From Gp7-AA10 sp035516895 (GTDB lineage Bacteria; Acidobacteriota; Thermoanaerobaculia; Gp7-AA8): a stretch of DNA of 50,767 nucleotides. Position 1 is the first letter of the stretch; each line of letters opens with the position of its first letter. Made by a program: the position numbers and the translations under genes. The stretch lies in NCBI GenBank assembly GCA_035516895.1, contig DATIZY010000133.1:1-50767 (forward strand), in the 5' to 3' direction. Shown here in pieces: positions 27,177 through 35,940 of this stretch. The notes below the pieces were generated by a model that ran no database searches, was not told the DNA's origin, and worked only from the letters and a program-made list of their open reading frames with translations.

Positions 27177-27499
27177 CCGGCGCTGGCCAGCTCGCGCTCG
27201 CGCTTCTCGATCTCCGTGCGGATGTTCACGACGTGCAGCTGGATCTTCTCCTCGAGGCGGGTGTCGTCCGAGCCCCTGACCAGGTGCTCGACCGCTTTCT
27301 CCAGCTCCGCCGCGTCGGTGGAGATCCGCTGGAAACCGTAACTTCCGCCGGAACCCTTCAGCTGATGCGCGAGATACGTCAGCCGTTCGATCCGGGCCGG
27401 ATCGGGCTCGCCTTCGAGCGCGTTCTCGATCTCCCGGATCTTGTCGCGCGCTTCGGCGAGAAATTCCCGCTTGAGCTCATCGAATTCATGATCAACCAT
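27173..27499 (-). CDS. Stand-alone histidine phosphotransfer (HPt) protein
   Basis: 108 residues forming a single HPt helical bundle. The phosphorylatable His45 sits in the canonical AHQLKGSGGSYG motif. HPt proteins shuttle phosphate between receiver domains. It is convergent with the REC-GGDEF gene; orphan receivers at 2501-2914 and 26235-27176 are possible partners, by inference. Confidence 0.92.
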   Translation of the reverse strand: MVDHEFDELKREFLAEARDKIREIENALEGEPDPARIERLTYLAHQLKGSGGSYGFQRISTDAAELEKAVEHLVRGSDDTRLEEKIQLHVVNIRTEIEKRERELASAG

Positions 27500-27638
27500 G
27501 GTCCGCCGTTCCTAGCGCTGCCACTCTGCACGCGGTATGCCGCGCGGAGAAACCGTTGGCGGACCGCCGTTAACCATCGAGCGAGGAGTCGCTTCGGGAA
27601 GCGGCGGATCCATCACGGGCGGGGCCAATGAAAATATC

Positions 27639-28268
27639 ATGGCGTCAGTGGCACCCGAGCTTCTCATCGTGCGCCGCGCCGCATTTGCGATCGAAGACCC
27701 ATGGCGAGCTCCAGCCGGCTGCGACCCGATCGCGATGCGGCGCGCCACCGACGGCACATCTCCGCGTCTCGCCACCACCCTGGTCCTTTTCGCCGACGAC
27801 GATTGCCTGAGCGTGCTGTTCAACGCGCAGGACGATGCGATCGTTGCGACCCACCTCCGCCACGACGCGCCGCTGTACGAAGAGGACGTCGTGGAGATCT
27901 TTCTCGCGCCGCGCGATCCGCACCGCTACTTCGAGATCGAGGTCAATCCGCTCGGCACCACGTTCGATGCGCAGATCGATTCGCCCGACGGCACACGCGC
28001 GACGATGCGAGTGGACTCGTCGTGGGAATGCGCGGGGCTCTTTGCCGCGGTCCGAAAGAGTCCCGGGCGGCTCGACACGATCGTCCGCGTTCCCTTCGCT
28101 TCGGTCGGGAGCCCGAGGCCGAAGGAAGGCGAGGAGTGGCGAGCAAATTTTTTTCGCATCGATCGTAGCGCGGAGCACGGCGACGAATACTCCGCCTGGC
28201 AGCCGACGATGAGGAAGCTGGCGGACTTTCACGTGCCGGCGGCCTTCGGCCGTATCGTTTTTGCATAG
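27639..28268 (+). CDS. CBM9-like sugar-binding-fold protein
   Basis: About 209 residues from the ATG at 27639; the frame is open to 27537, but the extra N-terminus is low-complexity. Typical features of carbohydrate-binding module family 9 folds are visible: LVLFADDDCLSVLFNAQDD, YEEDVVEIFLAPRDPHRYFEIEVNPLG, and a final WQPTMRKLADFHVPAAFGRIVF. No signal peptide is apparent, unlike many CBM9-like proteins. Nine bases separate it from the next gene. Ligand unknown. Confidence 0.8.
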   Translation: MASVAPELLIVRRAAFAIEDPWRAPAGCDPIAMRRATDGTSPRLATTLVLFADDDCLSVLFNAQDDAIVATHLRHDAPLYEEDVVEIFLAPRDPHRYFEIEVNPLGTTFDAQIDSPDGTRATMRVDSSWECAGLFAAVRKSPGRLDTIVRVPFASVGSPRPKEGEEWRANFFRIDRSAEHGDEYSAWQPTMRKLADFHVPAAFGRIVFA

Positions 28269-28277
28269 GGCCACGGC

Positions 28278-30119
28278 ATGCGGCGTCTATTCCTGATTGC
28301 ACTTCTTTCGATTTCCTCGGTCGCCCTCGCGCAATCGGGCGAGTGGGGATCGCGCGGCATCCCGCGGCGGTTCGTCGCGTGTGGCAATGACGTGATCGCT
28401 GCCGATGGCCGCGGAGTCACGGTGTACGACGTGTCGGCGGATCCGATCCGCCGGGTCTCCTTCGCAGAAACCGCCAGCGAGAGTCTCGACGCGGCGCTCG
28501 TCGGCAGCAACCACCTCGTCGTGGCCACGCGATCGTCAGGCATCGAGATGTTTTCCGTCGGCGATGACGGCTCGCTCACCGATCTCGCGAACTATCCCGG
28601 CGACAACGCGACGCTGCTCGGGGCGAACGCCAACTACGTTGCCGGCTACACCGGAACGAACATCACCGTTTGGAATCCCGACTTGACTCTGGCCGCTGTC
28701 TTTCCCGCGAGCGCGCCCGTTTCGGCGCTGGCGTGGCACGGCGACACCCTGATCGCGGCGATTCCGGGCAGCGCGATCATGATGTTCGACATGACCGGCG
28801 CGCACGAGCCGGTCGTCATCCCCGAACTCGCGCACGACCTCGCGGTCGACGGCGACATGCTCTACGTCGCCGCGGGCGTCGATGGCATCGCGCAATACGA
28901 CATCAGCGATGAGTCGTCGCCGCGACTCCTGAGCCGCGCTGCCGCGGGCGACAAGAACTTCACACACATCGCAATTGCAGACCATCGCGTGGTGGCCGCG
29001 GAAACACCGGACGCCGTCGACGTCTTCGACACATCGTCGGGCGCGCTGCAGCTTGCGAACCGGACCGAAGAGCTCGCGCGCGTGATCGCAGCGTCGGGCT
29101 CGCACCTCTTCGTGACCGGAGCGCTCATCGATCAGTACGGCCTCGAGCGCGAGACCGGCGAGCCGCTGCGCGTCGTCGACATCAGCGATGCTGCGGCGCC
29201 GCGCCTCGCTGCCGTCTTCTCAGATTTTGCCGGTCCGGTCTCCGGCGTTGCGACCGACGGCTCGCTCGCTTACGTCGTCGACCCGCCGTACCTTCGCGTG
29301 ATTGACGTGTCAACGACCGCATCGCCGCACGAGATCGCATCGCTGGCGATCGACGACATCGGCGACTCCGTTCGCGTGCAGGGCGACCTTGCGATCCTCT
29401 ACGGCCGCGGCCCGGTGCAGCTCGTGGATGTCGCGAACCCGTATGCACCGCGGCTCGTCACAACGTGGAACGCACAGGGAGGTCCGCCCAGCACCGCGGC
29501 ATTCTCCGGCACGAATTTCGTCGAAGGGAATCCGTACTCCGGATTTCACGTCGTCGATTTCAACAGCTTCGCCACTCCGCAGCAGATCGGCGGGATCAAG
29601 GGCCACTACTTCGACATCGCGTCCGACGGCGGCAGCATCGTCTACGTCTCCGTGCAGCAGTCCGCCCTCGGCGTCGTCGATGCCGGTGACGTCCATAATC
29701 CGGCGCTGGTGGACAACTTCGTCATCGGGCCCGTAGAAGCGGCAATCGCGAACGAGACGACAAATCATCCGAAGCTGCTCGTCGTGCAGACGCAAAGCGG
29801 GATTCGCATCTACAGCCTTGGAAATCCGCTCGCCCCCCGGCAGATGAGCTCGACGCCGACAGCAAGCGCCGGCACGATCGCCGCCGACGCTGACGCGGCC
29901 TACGTCGCCACTCCCGGGACCCTGCAAACGATCGACTTGCGCGATCCGGCGCGTCCGGTTTTCTCCGTCTCATCGCTGCGCCCGATCGCGCCGATGCGCA
30001 TCGCCGCGGCCAATGGCAAAGTCGTGATCGCCGACACATATTCGCTCCGCATCTTCGGGCCCGACACCGCCGCGCCGGCTCCTGCGCCACCCTCGCGGCG
30101 TCACGTTGCAGATCATTGA
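28278..30119 (+). CDS. Exported LVIVD-type beta-propeller protein
   Basis: 613 residues with a signal peptide (MRRLFLIALLSISSVALAQ). Repeated units of about 40-50 residues carry the pattern xVxVxDVSDxxxPRLxA (for example LRVVDISDAAAPRLAA and VQLVDVANPYAPRLV), as in LVIVD repeat proteins, which fold as beta-propellers. Likely periplasmic or surface-exposed, binding role unknown. A short Pro/Ala-rich tail ends the protein. Confidence 0.85.
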   Translation: MRRLFLIALLSISSVALAQSGEWGSRGIPRRFVACGNDVIAADGRGVTVYDVSADPIRRVSFAETASESLDAALVGSNHLVVATRSSGIEMFSVGDDGSLTDLANYPGDNATLLGANANYVAGYTGTNITVWNPDLTLAAVFPASAPVSALAWHGDTLIAAIPGSAIMMFDMTGAHEPVVIPELAHDLAVDGDMLYVAAGVDGIAQYDISDESSPRLLSRAAAGDKNFTHIAIADHRVVAAETPDAVDVFDTSSGALQLANRTEELARVIAASGSHLFVTGALIDQYGLERETGEPLRVVDISDAAAPRLAAVFSDFAGPVSGVATDGSLAYVVDPPYLRVIDVSTTASPHEIASLAIDDIGDSVRVQGDLAILYGRGPVQLVDVANPYAPRLVTTWNAQGGPPSTAAFSGTNFVEGNPYSGFHVVDFNSFATPQQIGGIKGHYFDIASDGGSIVYVSVQQSALGVVDAGDVHNPALVDNFVIGPVEAAIANETTNHPKLLVVQTQSGIRIYSLGNPLAPRQMSSTPTASAGTIAADADAAYVATPGTLQTIDLRDPARPVFSVSSLRPIAPMRIAAANGKVVIADTYSLRIFGPDTAAPAPAPPSRRHVADH

Positions 30120-30203
30120 CAGCGAAGGAATTCGCTCTTCACGTTTACTATTTTGTTATTCACATTGCCGGTCAAATCGGCATAGAGTTGCAATCGCTGC
30201 AGC

Positions 30204-30677
30204 ATGCGTCGAGCTCTCCAATTCACCGCCGCCATCGTGTCTCTACTCGCCGTCACGGCGTACGCCGACGACGCGAAGAGGTGCACGACGCCGCCTGCCG
30301 AATGCGAGCGCATCATCCGCCAGATGCTCGCCGGACGCCGCTATCTCGGCGTGCAGATCGTGGAGCTCAATCCGGGACTGGCCATCAAGGCGGTCGTCGA
30401 AGACAGTCCCGCCGAGAGCGCAGACCTTCGCCCGGGCGACCGGTTGATGGCCGTGAACGGCAAGTCGACGAAGGATGCGACGATCAATGACTTCAAGCAG
30501 ATTCTGGCCGAAGCGAGCAAGACCGGCGCGCTGTGGATGATTGTCCAGCGCCACGGCATCCTCAAACCCGTCGAAGCGCGGATGGAGCCGTACACCAAAG
30601 CGCAAATCGACAAGATCGTCGCGCAGCATCTGCAGGAAGCGCACGGAATCACGATGGCGCCTCCGGCGCAACGGTGA
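30204..30677 (+). CDS. Small exported PDZ-domain protein
   Basis: 157 residues with a signal peptide (MRRALQFTAAIVSLLAVTAYA) and a single PDZ domain (about 45-125): RYLGVQIVELNPGLAIKAVVEDSPAESADLRPGD is typical. No protease domain is attached, so it probably binds peptide termini or acts as an adaptor. It lies 13 bases before the histidine kinase and may modulate it in the periplasm, by inference. Confidence 0.88.
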   Translation: MRRALQFTAAIVSLLAVTAYADDAKRCTTPPAECERIIRQMLAGRRYLGVQIVELNPGLAIKAVVEDSPAESADLRPGDRLMAVNGKSTKDATINDFKQILAEASKTGALWMIVQRHGILKPVEARMEPYTKAQIDKIVAQHLQEAHGITMAPPAQR

Positions 30678-30690
30678 CCGTGAGGCTGCA

Positions 30691-32217
30691 ATGTTCCGGT
30701 CACTTCTCGCCAGGATCAAGGAATGCGATCGCGCGGATCGTGCCTCGATCGTCCTCCCGTTCCTGATCATCTCCATCGGGCTCGGCGTCCTCGCATGGCG
30801 GTCGTATCAACTCTCGGCGCGGCTCGAGGACGGAGTGAATACGCTCGCCGCGCAGTACGCCGGCTACGCTGCCGACGTCACCGCGCGCCGCATGGACACC
30901 GCCGTCCACAGCGCGATCTTCCAGGCCGCCGAGCAATGGCAGCAGACCGAGCGACGCATGGAAGCGCCGACGTCGTCCGCGCTGCAGAATTGGCTGAAGT
31001 CGAACGACTGGATCATCTCCGCGATCTACGTCCCCGATTACGATCCCGCGAGCTCCGTGTTCGTCACCAGTCTCGGCAATCGCGCGGTGCCACCTTCGCG
31101 TCTGACGCGCGAGTTCTACACGGCGAGCGGACTCGTCCGCTACACGTACGATCCGGCCAGGCTGATCGAAGACATCCGTCCGATCCTGCGGCGGCAACCG
31201 CTCGTGCATACGACCGGCATGCAGCCGGAGGCTGAGCTTTCGATCATTCCGACGCCGGTCCAGCGCGTCGATCAGCATCTTTCCGACGGATTCGCGCACG
31301 TCGCTCCTCTTTCGGCGCCGCTGACCGGATACTCGGTCCGCGCACTCGTGCGCACGAGCTTCGGAACATCCGGCTGGGAAAATGCGCGCTACATTTCGAT
31401 CTGGCTCAGCATGCTCGCGGTCGCGCTGACCGCGCTCGGCGCCGCGCTCGCGCTGCGCGGCGTGATGCGCGAGGCGGAGACGATGAAGCTGCGCAGCGCG
31501 CTGATCGCAAACGTCTCGCACGAGCTCCGCACCCCGCTGTCGATGCTTCGCCTCGGCGCGGAAACGCTGAAGCGCAGCGCGAAGCTCACCCAGACGCAGC
31601 GCGGAGAGATCGAAGACGCCATGTTGCGCGAGGTGCTGCACCTGTCGCACATGGTCGAGAACGTCCTCGACGTCGCGCGCATGCAGAACCGCAGCACGAA
31701 GGCGCTGGCGCTGACTCCGGTCCGCCCGCGCGAGCTCGTCTCGTCGCTCGTTGCGACGTACGAGTCGTGGATCCGCAGCAAAGGCTTCGACATCGCGCTG
31801 CAGATCGAAGAAAACGTCGACGAACAGCTGTGGGACCGCGATGCCGTCTCGCGCGCCGTGCTCAACCTCATCGACAACGCCGTCAAATACTCCGCGGACA
31901 CGAAATCTCTGACCGTCGTCCTTCGTCAAACGGAAGAGATGGTGATGATCGAAGTGCGCGACCGCGGCATCGGAATTCAGCCCGAAGATCTCGCGCGGAT
32001 TTTTGAACCATATTATCGTGCACAATTTTCGGACACGCAGACGCGGCGCGGCGCCGGCCTCGGCCTCACCCTCGTCCAGCAGATCGTCTCGTCGCACGGA
32101 GGACGGGTCGAAGTTGAATCGACGCCCGGCGGCGGCTCGACTTTCCGGCTACTCTTCCCGCGCGTCAAAGCGCCGGAAGCGAATCCGGCACCCGCATTAA
32201 CGGAGGAAATCGCATGA
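30691..32217 (+). CDS. Membrane sensor histidine kinase
   Basis: 508 residues from the ATG at 30691 with GAGG ahead of it. TM1 is at about 18-36 and TM2 at about 232-252, bounding a periplasmic sensor domain of about 195 residues that I do not recognise. HisKA has the phospho-acceptor His277 in VSHELRTPLS; the HATPase domain has N, G1 and G2 boxes (LNLIDNAVKYS, DRGIGIQPED, GAGLGLTLV). The stop overlaps the start of its cognate regulator (ATGA). Confidence 0.96.
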   Translation: MFRSLLARIKECDRADRASIVLPFLIISIGLGVLAWRSYQLSARLEDGVNTLAAQYAGYAADVTARRMDTAVHSAIFQAAEQWQQTERRMEAPTSSALQNWLKSNDWIISAIYVPDYDPASSVFVTSLGNRAVPPSRLTREFYTASGLVRYTYDPARLIEDIRPILRRQPLVHTTGMQPEAELSIIPTPVQRVDQHLSDGFAHVAPLSAPLTGYSVRALVRTSFGTSGWENARYISIWLSMLAVALTALGAALALRGVMREAETMKLRSALIANVSHELRTPLSMLRLGAETLKRSAKLTQTQRGEIEDAMLREVLHLSHMVENVLDVARMQNRSTKALALTPVRPRELVSSLVATYESWIRSKGFDIALQIEENVDEQLWDRDAVSRAVLNLIDNAVKYSADTKSLTVVLRQTEEMVMIEVRDRGIGIQPEDLARIFEPYYRAQFSDTQTRRGAGLGLTLVQQIVSSHGGRVEVESTPGGGSTFRLLFPRVKAPEANPAPALTEEIA

Positions 32218-32918
32218 CCAAGATTCTGATCGTCGAAGATGAAGCCGGGCTGCGGCAGGGACTCGAGATCAACCTGCGGCTCGAAAATTACGAGACGCTG
32301 CAGGCCGCCGACGGCGAAGAAGCGATCCGCGTCTTTCACAGCGATCCGCCGGACCTCGTGCTGCTCGACCTCATGCTGCCGAAGCGCAGCGGGTTCGAAG
32401 TGCTCGACCACATTCGCAAGTACTCGAAAGTGCCCGTGATCCTGCTCACCGCACGCGGACAGGAGACCGACAAGGTCCGAGGACTCCGCGGCGGCGCCGA
32501 CGATTACGTGACGAAGCCGTTCGGCCTGCAGGAGCTGTTCGCGCGCGTCGACGCGGTCATGCGGCGCAGCGAAGCGACCGCCGCATCGAAGATCGTCTGC
32601 GAGGACGATCTCATCAAGCTCGACCCGTCCACGCGCGAGGCATCGGCGCGAAATCAGCGGCTCAAGCTCTCGCCGAAAGAGTTCGACCTGCTCATGTACC
32701 TGTTCAAGAACAAAGAGCGCGTCGTCCCGCGCGACGAGCTGCTCTCGCGCGTCTGGAACTATCGCGTCGATCTCAACCTCAACAGTCGTACGGTCGACAC
32801 GCACGTGACGCGGCTGCGCCGCAAGCTGCAGAAAGCGGTCGGAACCGAGGCGGCGGTGATCGTCGCTGTGGCGAAGATCGGCTACCGCTACCTCGGCGAA
32901 GTGACGGCAACCGCCTGA
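32214..32918 (+). CDS. OmpR/PhoB-family response regulator
   Basis: 234 residues. Receiver domain: DE at 9-10, phospho-acceptor Asp52, Thr79 and Lys101. The C-terminal winged helix (about 140-230) has KLSPKEFDLLMYLFKN, VPRDELLSRVWNY and SRTVDTHVTRLRRKL. It is the cognate partner of the kinase it overlaps. The gene pair is closed by a terminator at 32930-32955. Confidence 0.96.
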   Translation: MTKILIVEDEAGLRQGLEINLRLENYETLQAADGEEAIRVFHSDPPDLVLLDLMLPKRSGFEVLDHIRKYSKVPVILLTARGQETDKVRGLRGGADDYVTKPFGLQELFARVDAVMRRSEATAASKIVCEDDLIKLDPSTREASARNQRLKLSPKEFDLLMYLFKNKERVVPRDELLSRVWNYRVDLNLNSRTVDTHVTRLRRKLQKAVGTEAAVIVAVAKIGYRYLGEVTATA

Positions 32919-32929
32919 CAATGTGGAAT

Positions 32930-32955
32930 GCGGCGGCCATGCCGCCGCTCTTCTT
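32930..32955 (+). terminator. Rho-independent terminator after the two-component operon
   Basis: An eight-base GC stem GCGGCGGC/GCCGCCGC with loop CAT (32930-32948) is followed by a T-rich tract TCTTCTTTTT. It begins 12 bases after the regulator's stop codon. Confidence 0.85.
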
Positions 32956-33008
32956 TTTCAGCGCCGCACTCCCGATTCCAACCGTCACGAAATTGCCCGT
33001 TGTACGAA

Positions 33009-33037
33009 TTGACAAAATCGCGATTGCGAAATAGCCT
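33009..33037 (+). promoter_or_regulatory. Possible promoter for the cysK leader
   Basis: A perfect -35 hexamer TTGACA (33009-33014) is 17 bases from a weak -10 TAGCCT (33032-33037). The region is locally AT-rich and lies between the upstream terminator and cysK. It would give a leader of about 120 bases before the cysK ATG. Confidence 0.45.
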
Positions 33038-33116
33038 GCCCTCCCAATGCGAACAGTTTGCTGTTGTTGCCGTCCCCGATTCTGAGTCAGGCGTTCACGG
33101 TCGCAACAGTGTTTCC

Positions 33117-33141
33117 AGCCCGAACGCCGTTCGGGCTTTTT
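33117..33141 (+). terminator. Terminator-like hairpin in the cysK leader
   Basis: Stem AGCCCGAA/TTCGGGCT (33117-33124 and 33130-33137), loop CGCCG, followed by TTTTTCATTTT. It ends only about 20 bases before the cysK ATG, inside the likely leader. An upstream GGCGTTC (33090-33096) could pair with GAACGCC (33122-33128) of the stem, so an antiterminator form is possible. It may be an attenuator or the 3' end of a small RNA. Confidence 0.65.
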
Positions 33142-33162
33142 CATTTTCTATTTGGAGGAGCG

Positions 33163-34170
33163 ATGTCACACGGAAAGATCTACGACAACATCACCCAACT
33201 GATCGGCAACACACCCATGGTCCGGCTCCACAAAGTCCCGAGCGGCGGCGCGGAAGTCATCGTCAAGCTCGAGCTCTTCAATCCGCTTTCATCGGTGAAG
33301 GACCGCATCGCGCTGTCGATGGTCGAAGACGCGGAGAAGCGCGGCGAAATCCAGCCCGGCAAGAGCGTGATCGTCGAAGCAACGAGCGGCAACACCGGAA
33401 TCGGACTTGCGTTCGTCGCCGCGGCGAAGGGCTATCGCTGCATTCTCGTCATGCCGGACACGTTCTCCGTCGAGCGTCGCAAGCTCCTCCAGGCCCTCGG
33501 CGCGGAACTGGTGCTGACGCCCGGAACCAAAGGACTCGGTGAAGCGCTGCGCATGGCCGACGAGATCGCGCAGTCCACGCCGGGCGGCTGGCGCTCGAAG
33601 CAGTTCGACAATCCAGCGAACCCGAAGATCCATCGCGAGACGACCGCGGAAGAAATCTGGAAGGACACCAACGGCAAAGTCGACGCGGTCGTCGCCGGCG
33701 TCGGAACCGGCGGAACGGTCAGCGGCTGCGGCCAGGTGCTGAAGAAGCGCAATCCGAAGATCAAAATCGTCGCCGTCATGCCCGTCGAAGCGCAGGTGTT
33801 GAAAGGCGGAGCGTACGCACCGCACAAGCTGCAGGGCATCGGGCCGAGCTTCATTCCGGCGATCTACGACGCGTCTGTGGTCGACGAAGTCTTCGACGTG
33901 ACGTTCGATCAGGCGGTGCAGACATCCCGTCGTCTGGCAAAGGAAGAAGGGATCTTCGTCGGCATCTCGTCGGGCGCGATCGCGTACGCGGCGCTCGAAA
34001 CCGCGAAGAAGATGCCGGCCGGTTCGCGCATCGTCGCCGTGCTCCCCGACACGGGCGAGCGCTATCTGTCGACGCCGCTTTTCGAGTACACGGATCTCGT
34101 GAATCAGCCGCCGACGCTGCCGCCGCCCCAGCCGCAGATTCCGATCAGTTCCCCGCGCCCGAACGCGTAG
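33163..34170 (+). CDS. cysK: Cysteine synthase A
   Basis: 335 residues from the ATG at 33163 with GGAGG five bases upstream; the longer open frame 5' of it is the leader. CysK makes cysteine from O-acetylserine and sulfide with PLP. The PLP lysine is Lys46 (SSVKDRIA); TSGNTG and the phosphate loop GTGGTVSG follow. A Pro-rich C-terminal tail is slightly longer than usual. It is convergent with the MoeB-rhodanese gene, with a double hairpin between them. Confidence 0.96.
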   Translation: MSHGKIYDNITQLIGNTPMVRLHKVPSGGAEVIVKLELFNPLSSVKDRIALSMVEDAEKRGEIQPGKSVIVEATSGNTGIGLAFVAAAKGYRCILVMPDTFSVERRKLLQALGAELVLTPGTKGLGEALRMADEIAQSTPGGWRSKQFDNPANPKIHRETTAEEIWKDTNGKVDAVVAGVGTGGTVSGCGQVLKKRNPKIKIVAVMPVEAQVLKGGAYAPHKLQGIGPSFIPAIYDASVVDEVFDVTFDQAVQTSRRLAKEEGIFVGISSGAIAYAALETAKKMPAGSRIVAVLPDTGERYLSTPLFEYTDLVNQPPTLPPPQPQIPISSPRPNA

Positions 34171-34191
34171 GAGAGCGGGCCTCCTCGCGCG

Positions 34192-34248
34192 CATGCGGCG
34201 AGCGTCTCGTTCGCCGCATGACGGCTGACGGGCGTGACGCCCGTCAGC
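34192..34248. terminator. Two hairpins between convergent genes
   Basis: First hairpin CATGCGGCGA/TCGCCGCATG (34192-34201, 34211-34220). Second hairpin GCTGACGGGCGT/ACGCCCGTCAGC with a one-base centre (34224-34248), which overlaps the stop codon of the MoeB gene. There is no T-tract. They are placed to end or protect transcripts from both sides. Confidence 0.6.
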
Positions 34249-35353
34249 TGCTGCCGAGGCGAGCGCTCTCCCGCGACCAAGCGAGGATGCCGCCCTTGAG
34301 ATGCTTTGCGCGACGGAAGCCCGCGGCTCGCATCATCTCGAGGGCGTGCGCGCTGCGCTGGCCGGAGCGGCAGTAGAGCACGATGTCGCGGTCGCGCGGG
34401 ATCGCATCCATGTGCCGCTCGAGTTGACCGAGCGGAATCAGCCACGCGCTCTCGAGATGTCCCTGCTTGAACTCGTACGGCTCGCGGACGTCGATCAGCA
34501 GCGGATCCTTCATCGATGCGAGCTCCGCCGGCGTGATCTCGCCGGATTCGACGGGATTGCAGAAGCCTTCGTAGTCGATCAGCTGTGCGATCGTCGGATG
34601 CTCGCCGCAGATGGCGCAGTTCGGATCCTTTTTCAACTTCAGGCGGCGGAACTCCATCCGCAGCGCATCGAACAGCAGCAGCCGTCCGATGAGCGGCTCG
34701 CCGATGCCGGTGATGAGCTTGATCGCCTCGATCGCCTGGATCGTTCCGATAACGCCGGGTAGTACGCCCAACACGCCGCCTTCCGCGCACGACGGCACAA
34801 GACCCGGCGGAGGCGGCTCGGGATAAAGGCAGCGATAGCACGGACCTTCGCGGGCGTAGAACACCGACGCCTGCCCGTCGAAGCGGAAAATCGAGCCATA
34901 CACGTTGGGTTTGCCGAGGAGCACGCAGGCGTCGTTGACGAGGTAGCGGGTCGGAAAGTTGTCGGTGCCGTCGACGATGACGTCGTACGTGCGAAAAATC
35001 TCGAGTGCGTTCTCGGACGAGATCGCCGCTTCGTGTGCTTCGAACGCGATCTCCGGGTTGAGATCGTGCAGCCGCGCCATCGCCGCACTGAGCTTCGGCT
35101 GGCCGACCTGCGACGTCCCGTAGAGGATCTGCCGGTGCAGATTCGTGATGTCGACTCTGTCGAAGTCGGCGAGGCCGATCCGTCCAACGCCCGCCGCGGC
35201 GAGATACATCGACGACGGACTTCCCAGTCCCCCGGCGCCGATGATCAGCACCGAGGCGTTCTTGAGCTTCAGCTGCCCTTCTTCGCCGATTTCCGGAAGG
35301 ACGAGATGACGCGCGTAGCGTTCGCGCTCGGGTTCGGTGAGGCTCACATCCAT
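34244..35353 (-). CDS. MoeB/ThiF-type adenylyltransferase with rhodanese domain
   Basis: 369 residues. E1-like domain (about 1-255): nucleotide motif GAGGLGSP near 40, DFDRVDITNLHRQ, DGTDNFPTRYLVND, and zinc-binding CYRC plus CAIC. Rhodanese domain (about 275-365): LLIDVREPYEFKQGH and the catalytic Cys in LYCRSGQRS. Such fusions activate the C-terminus of a ThiS/MoaD-type sulfur carrier and load sulfur on it, for molybdopterin, thiamine or tRNA thiolation. Which carrier is served is unclear; none is nearby. The start overlaps the DinB gene by 10 bases. Confidence 0.93.
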   Translation of the reverse strand: MDVSLTEPERERYARHLVLPEIGEEGQLKLKNASVLIIGAGGLGSPSSMYLAAAGVGRIGLADFDRVDITNLHRQILYGTSQVGQPKLSAAMARLHDLNPEIAFEAHEAAISSENALEIFRTYDVIVDGTDNFPTRYLVNDACVLLGKPNVYGSIFRFDGQASVFYAREGPCYRCLYPEPPPPGLVPSCAEGGVLGVLPGVIGTIQAIEAIKLITGIGEPLIGRLLLFDALRMEFRRLKLKKDPNCAICGEHPTIAQLIDYEGFCNPVESGEITPAELASMKDPLLIDVREPYEFKQGHLESAWLIPLGQLERHMDAIPRDRDIVLYCRSGQRSAHALEMMRAAGFRRAKHLKGGILAWSRESARLGSS

Positions 35354-35838
35354 GGCTCATCGCCGCTCGGTCCGTAGATCGAGGGCACCTTCGCGCCGGC
35401 CATGCGGAGGTAGATCGAAAACTGGCCGCGATGGTGAATCTGGTCGTGAAGCAGGAACCAAAGCACGTCCATGCGCGACAACTCGCCCATCTGCTTCGGC
35501 CCGACGAAGAAGTGCACCTTCGTTTGCAGGTCGGCGTCGGACGCGGCGCGCACCATGTTCATGAAATCGTGATGCGCTTTGTCGACGCCGCCGACGAGCT
35601 CATTCCAGTTTTCCGGCGCGGCGGGCGGCTTGCCCTGAGCGACCTTCGTCATCTCGTCATGCCAGATGCGTTTGCCGAGGTAGCGTTCGAGGGCGAAGAC
35701 CCAGGCGAGCTCGCGCGCGGTTTTCGATCGCGCGTGCGGCTTCAGATCGAGCTTGTCGGACGGATATGCGCGCAGCAGTTTCATCGTGCGAGCATGTTCC
35801 TCATCTGCGGTCCTGATGAATGATTCCTTTGCACTCAA
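35344..35838 (-). CDS. DinB-family protein (TTG start)
   Basis: 164 residues from a TTG at 35838, chosen because AGGAGG lies six bases upstream and the protein then starts LSAKESFIRTADEEHARTM, like other DinB proteins. The frame is open further to 35925, but that part is a 9-base repeat. The bundle shows KLDLKPHARSKTARELAWVFALE and the late metal-type HDQIHHRGQFSIYLRMAG motif. Probably a metal-binding, thiol-linked enzyme; function unknown. No signal peptide. Confidence 0.88.
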   Translation of the reverse strand: MSAKESFIRTADEEHARTMKLLRAYPSDKLDLKPHARSKTARELAWVFALERYLGKRIWHDEMTKVAQGKPPAAPENWNELVGGVDKAHHDFMNMVRAASDADLQTKVHFFVGPKQMGELSRMDVLWFLLHDQIHHRGQFSIYLRMAGAKVPSIYGPSGDEPWM

Positions 35839-35880
35839 GAGCAACCTCCTTTTTTCAGCTCGCCGCGCGATTGCATCGTT

Positions 35881-35923
35881 GCCGTTCGTGCCGTTCGTGC
35901 CGTTCGTGTCGTTCGCGACGTTC
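35881..35923. repeat. Nine-base tandem repeat GCCGTTCGT
   Basis: Three perfect GCCGTTCGT units (35881-35907) followed by two degenerate units (GTCGTTCGC, GACGTTC). It lies between the YqeY stop and the DinB ribosome binding site. It has a 9-base period and no inverted partner, so it differs from the heptamer arrays. Confidence 0.8.
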
Positions 35924-35940
35924 AAAAACGAGCGCGGTGA

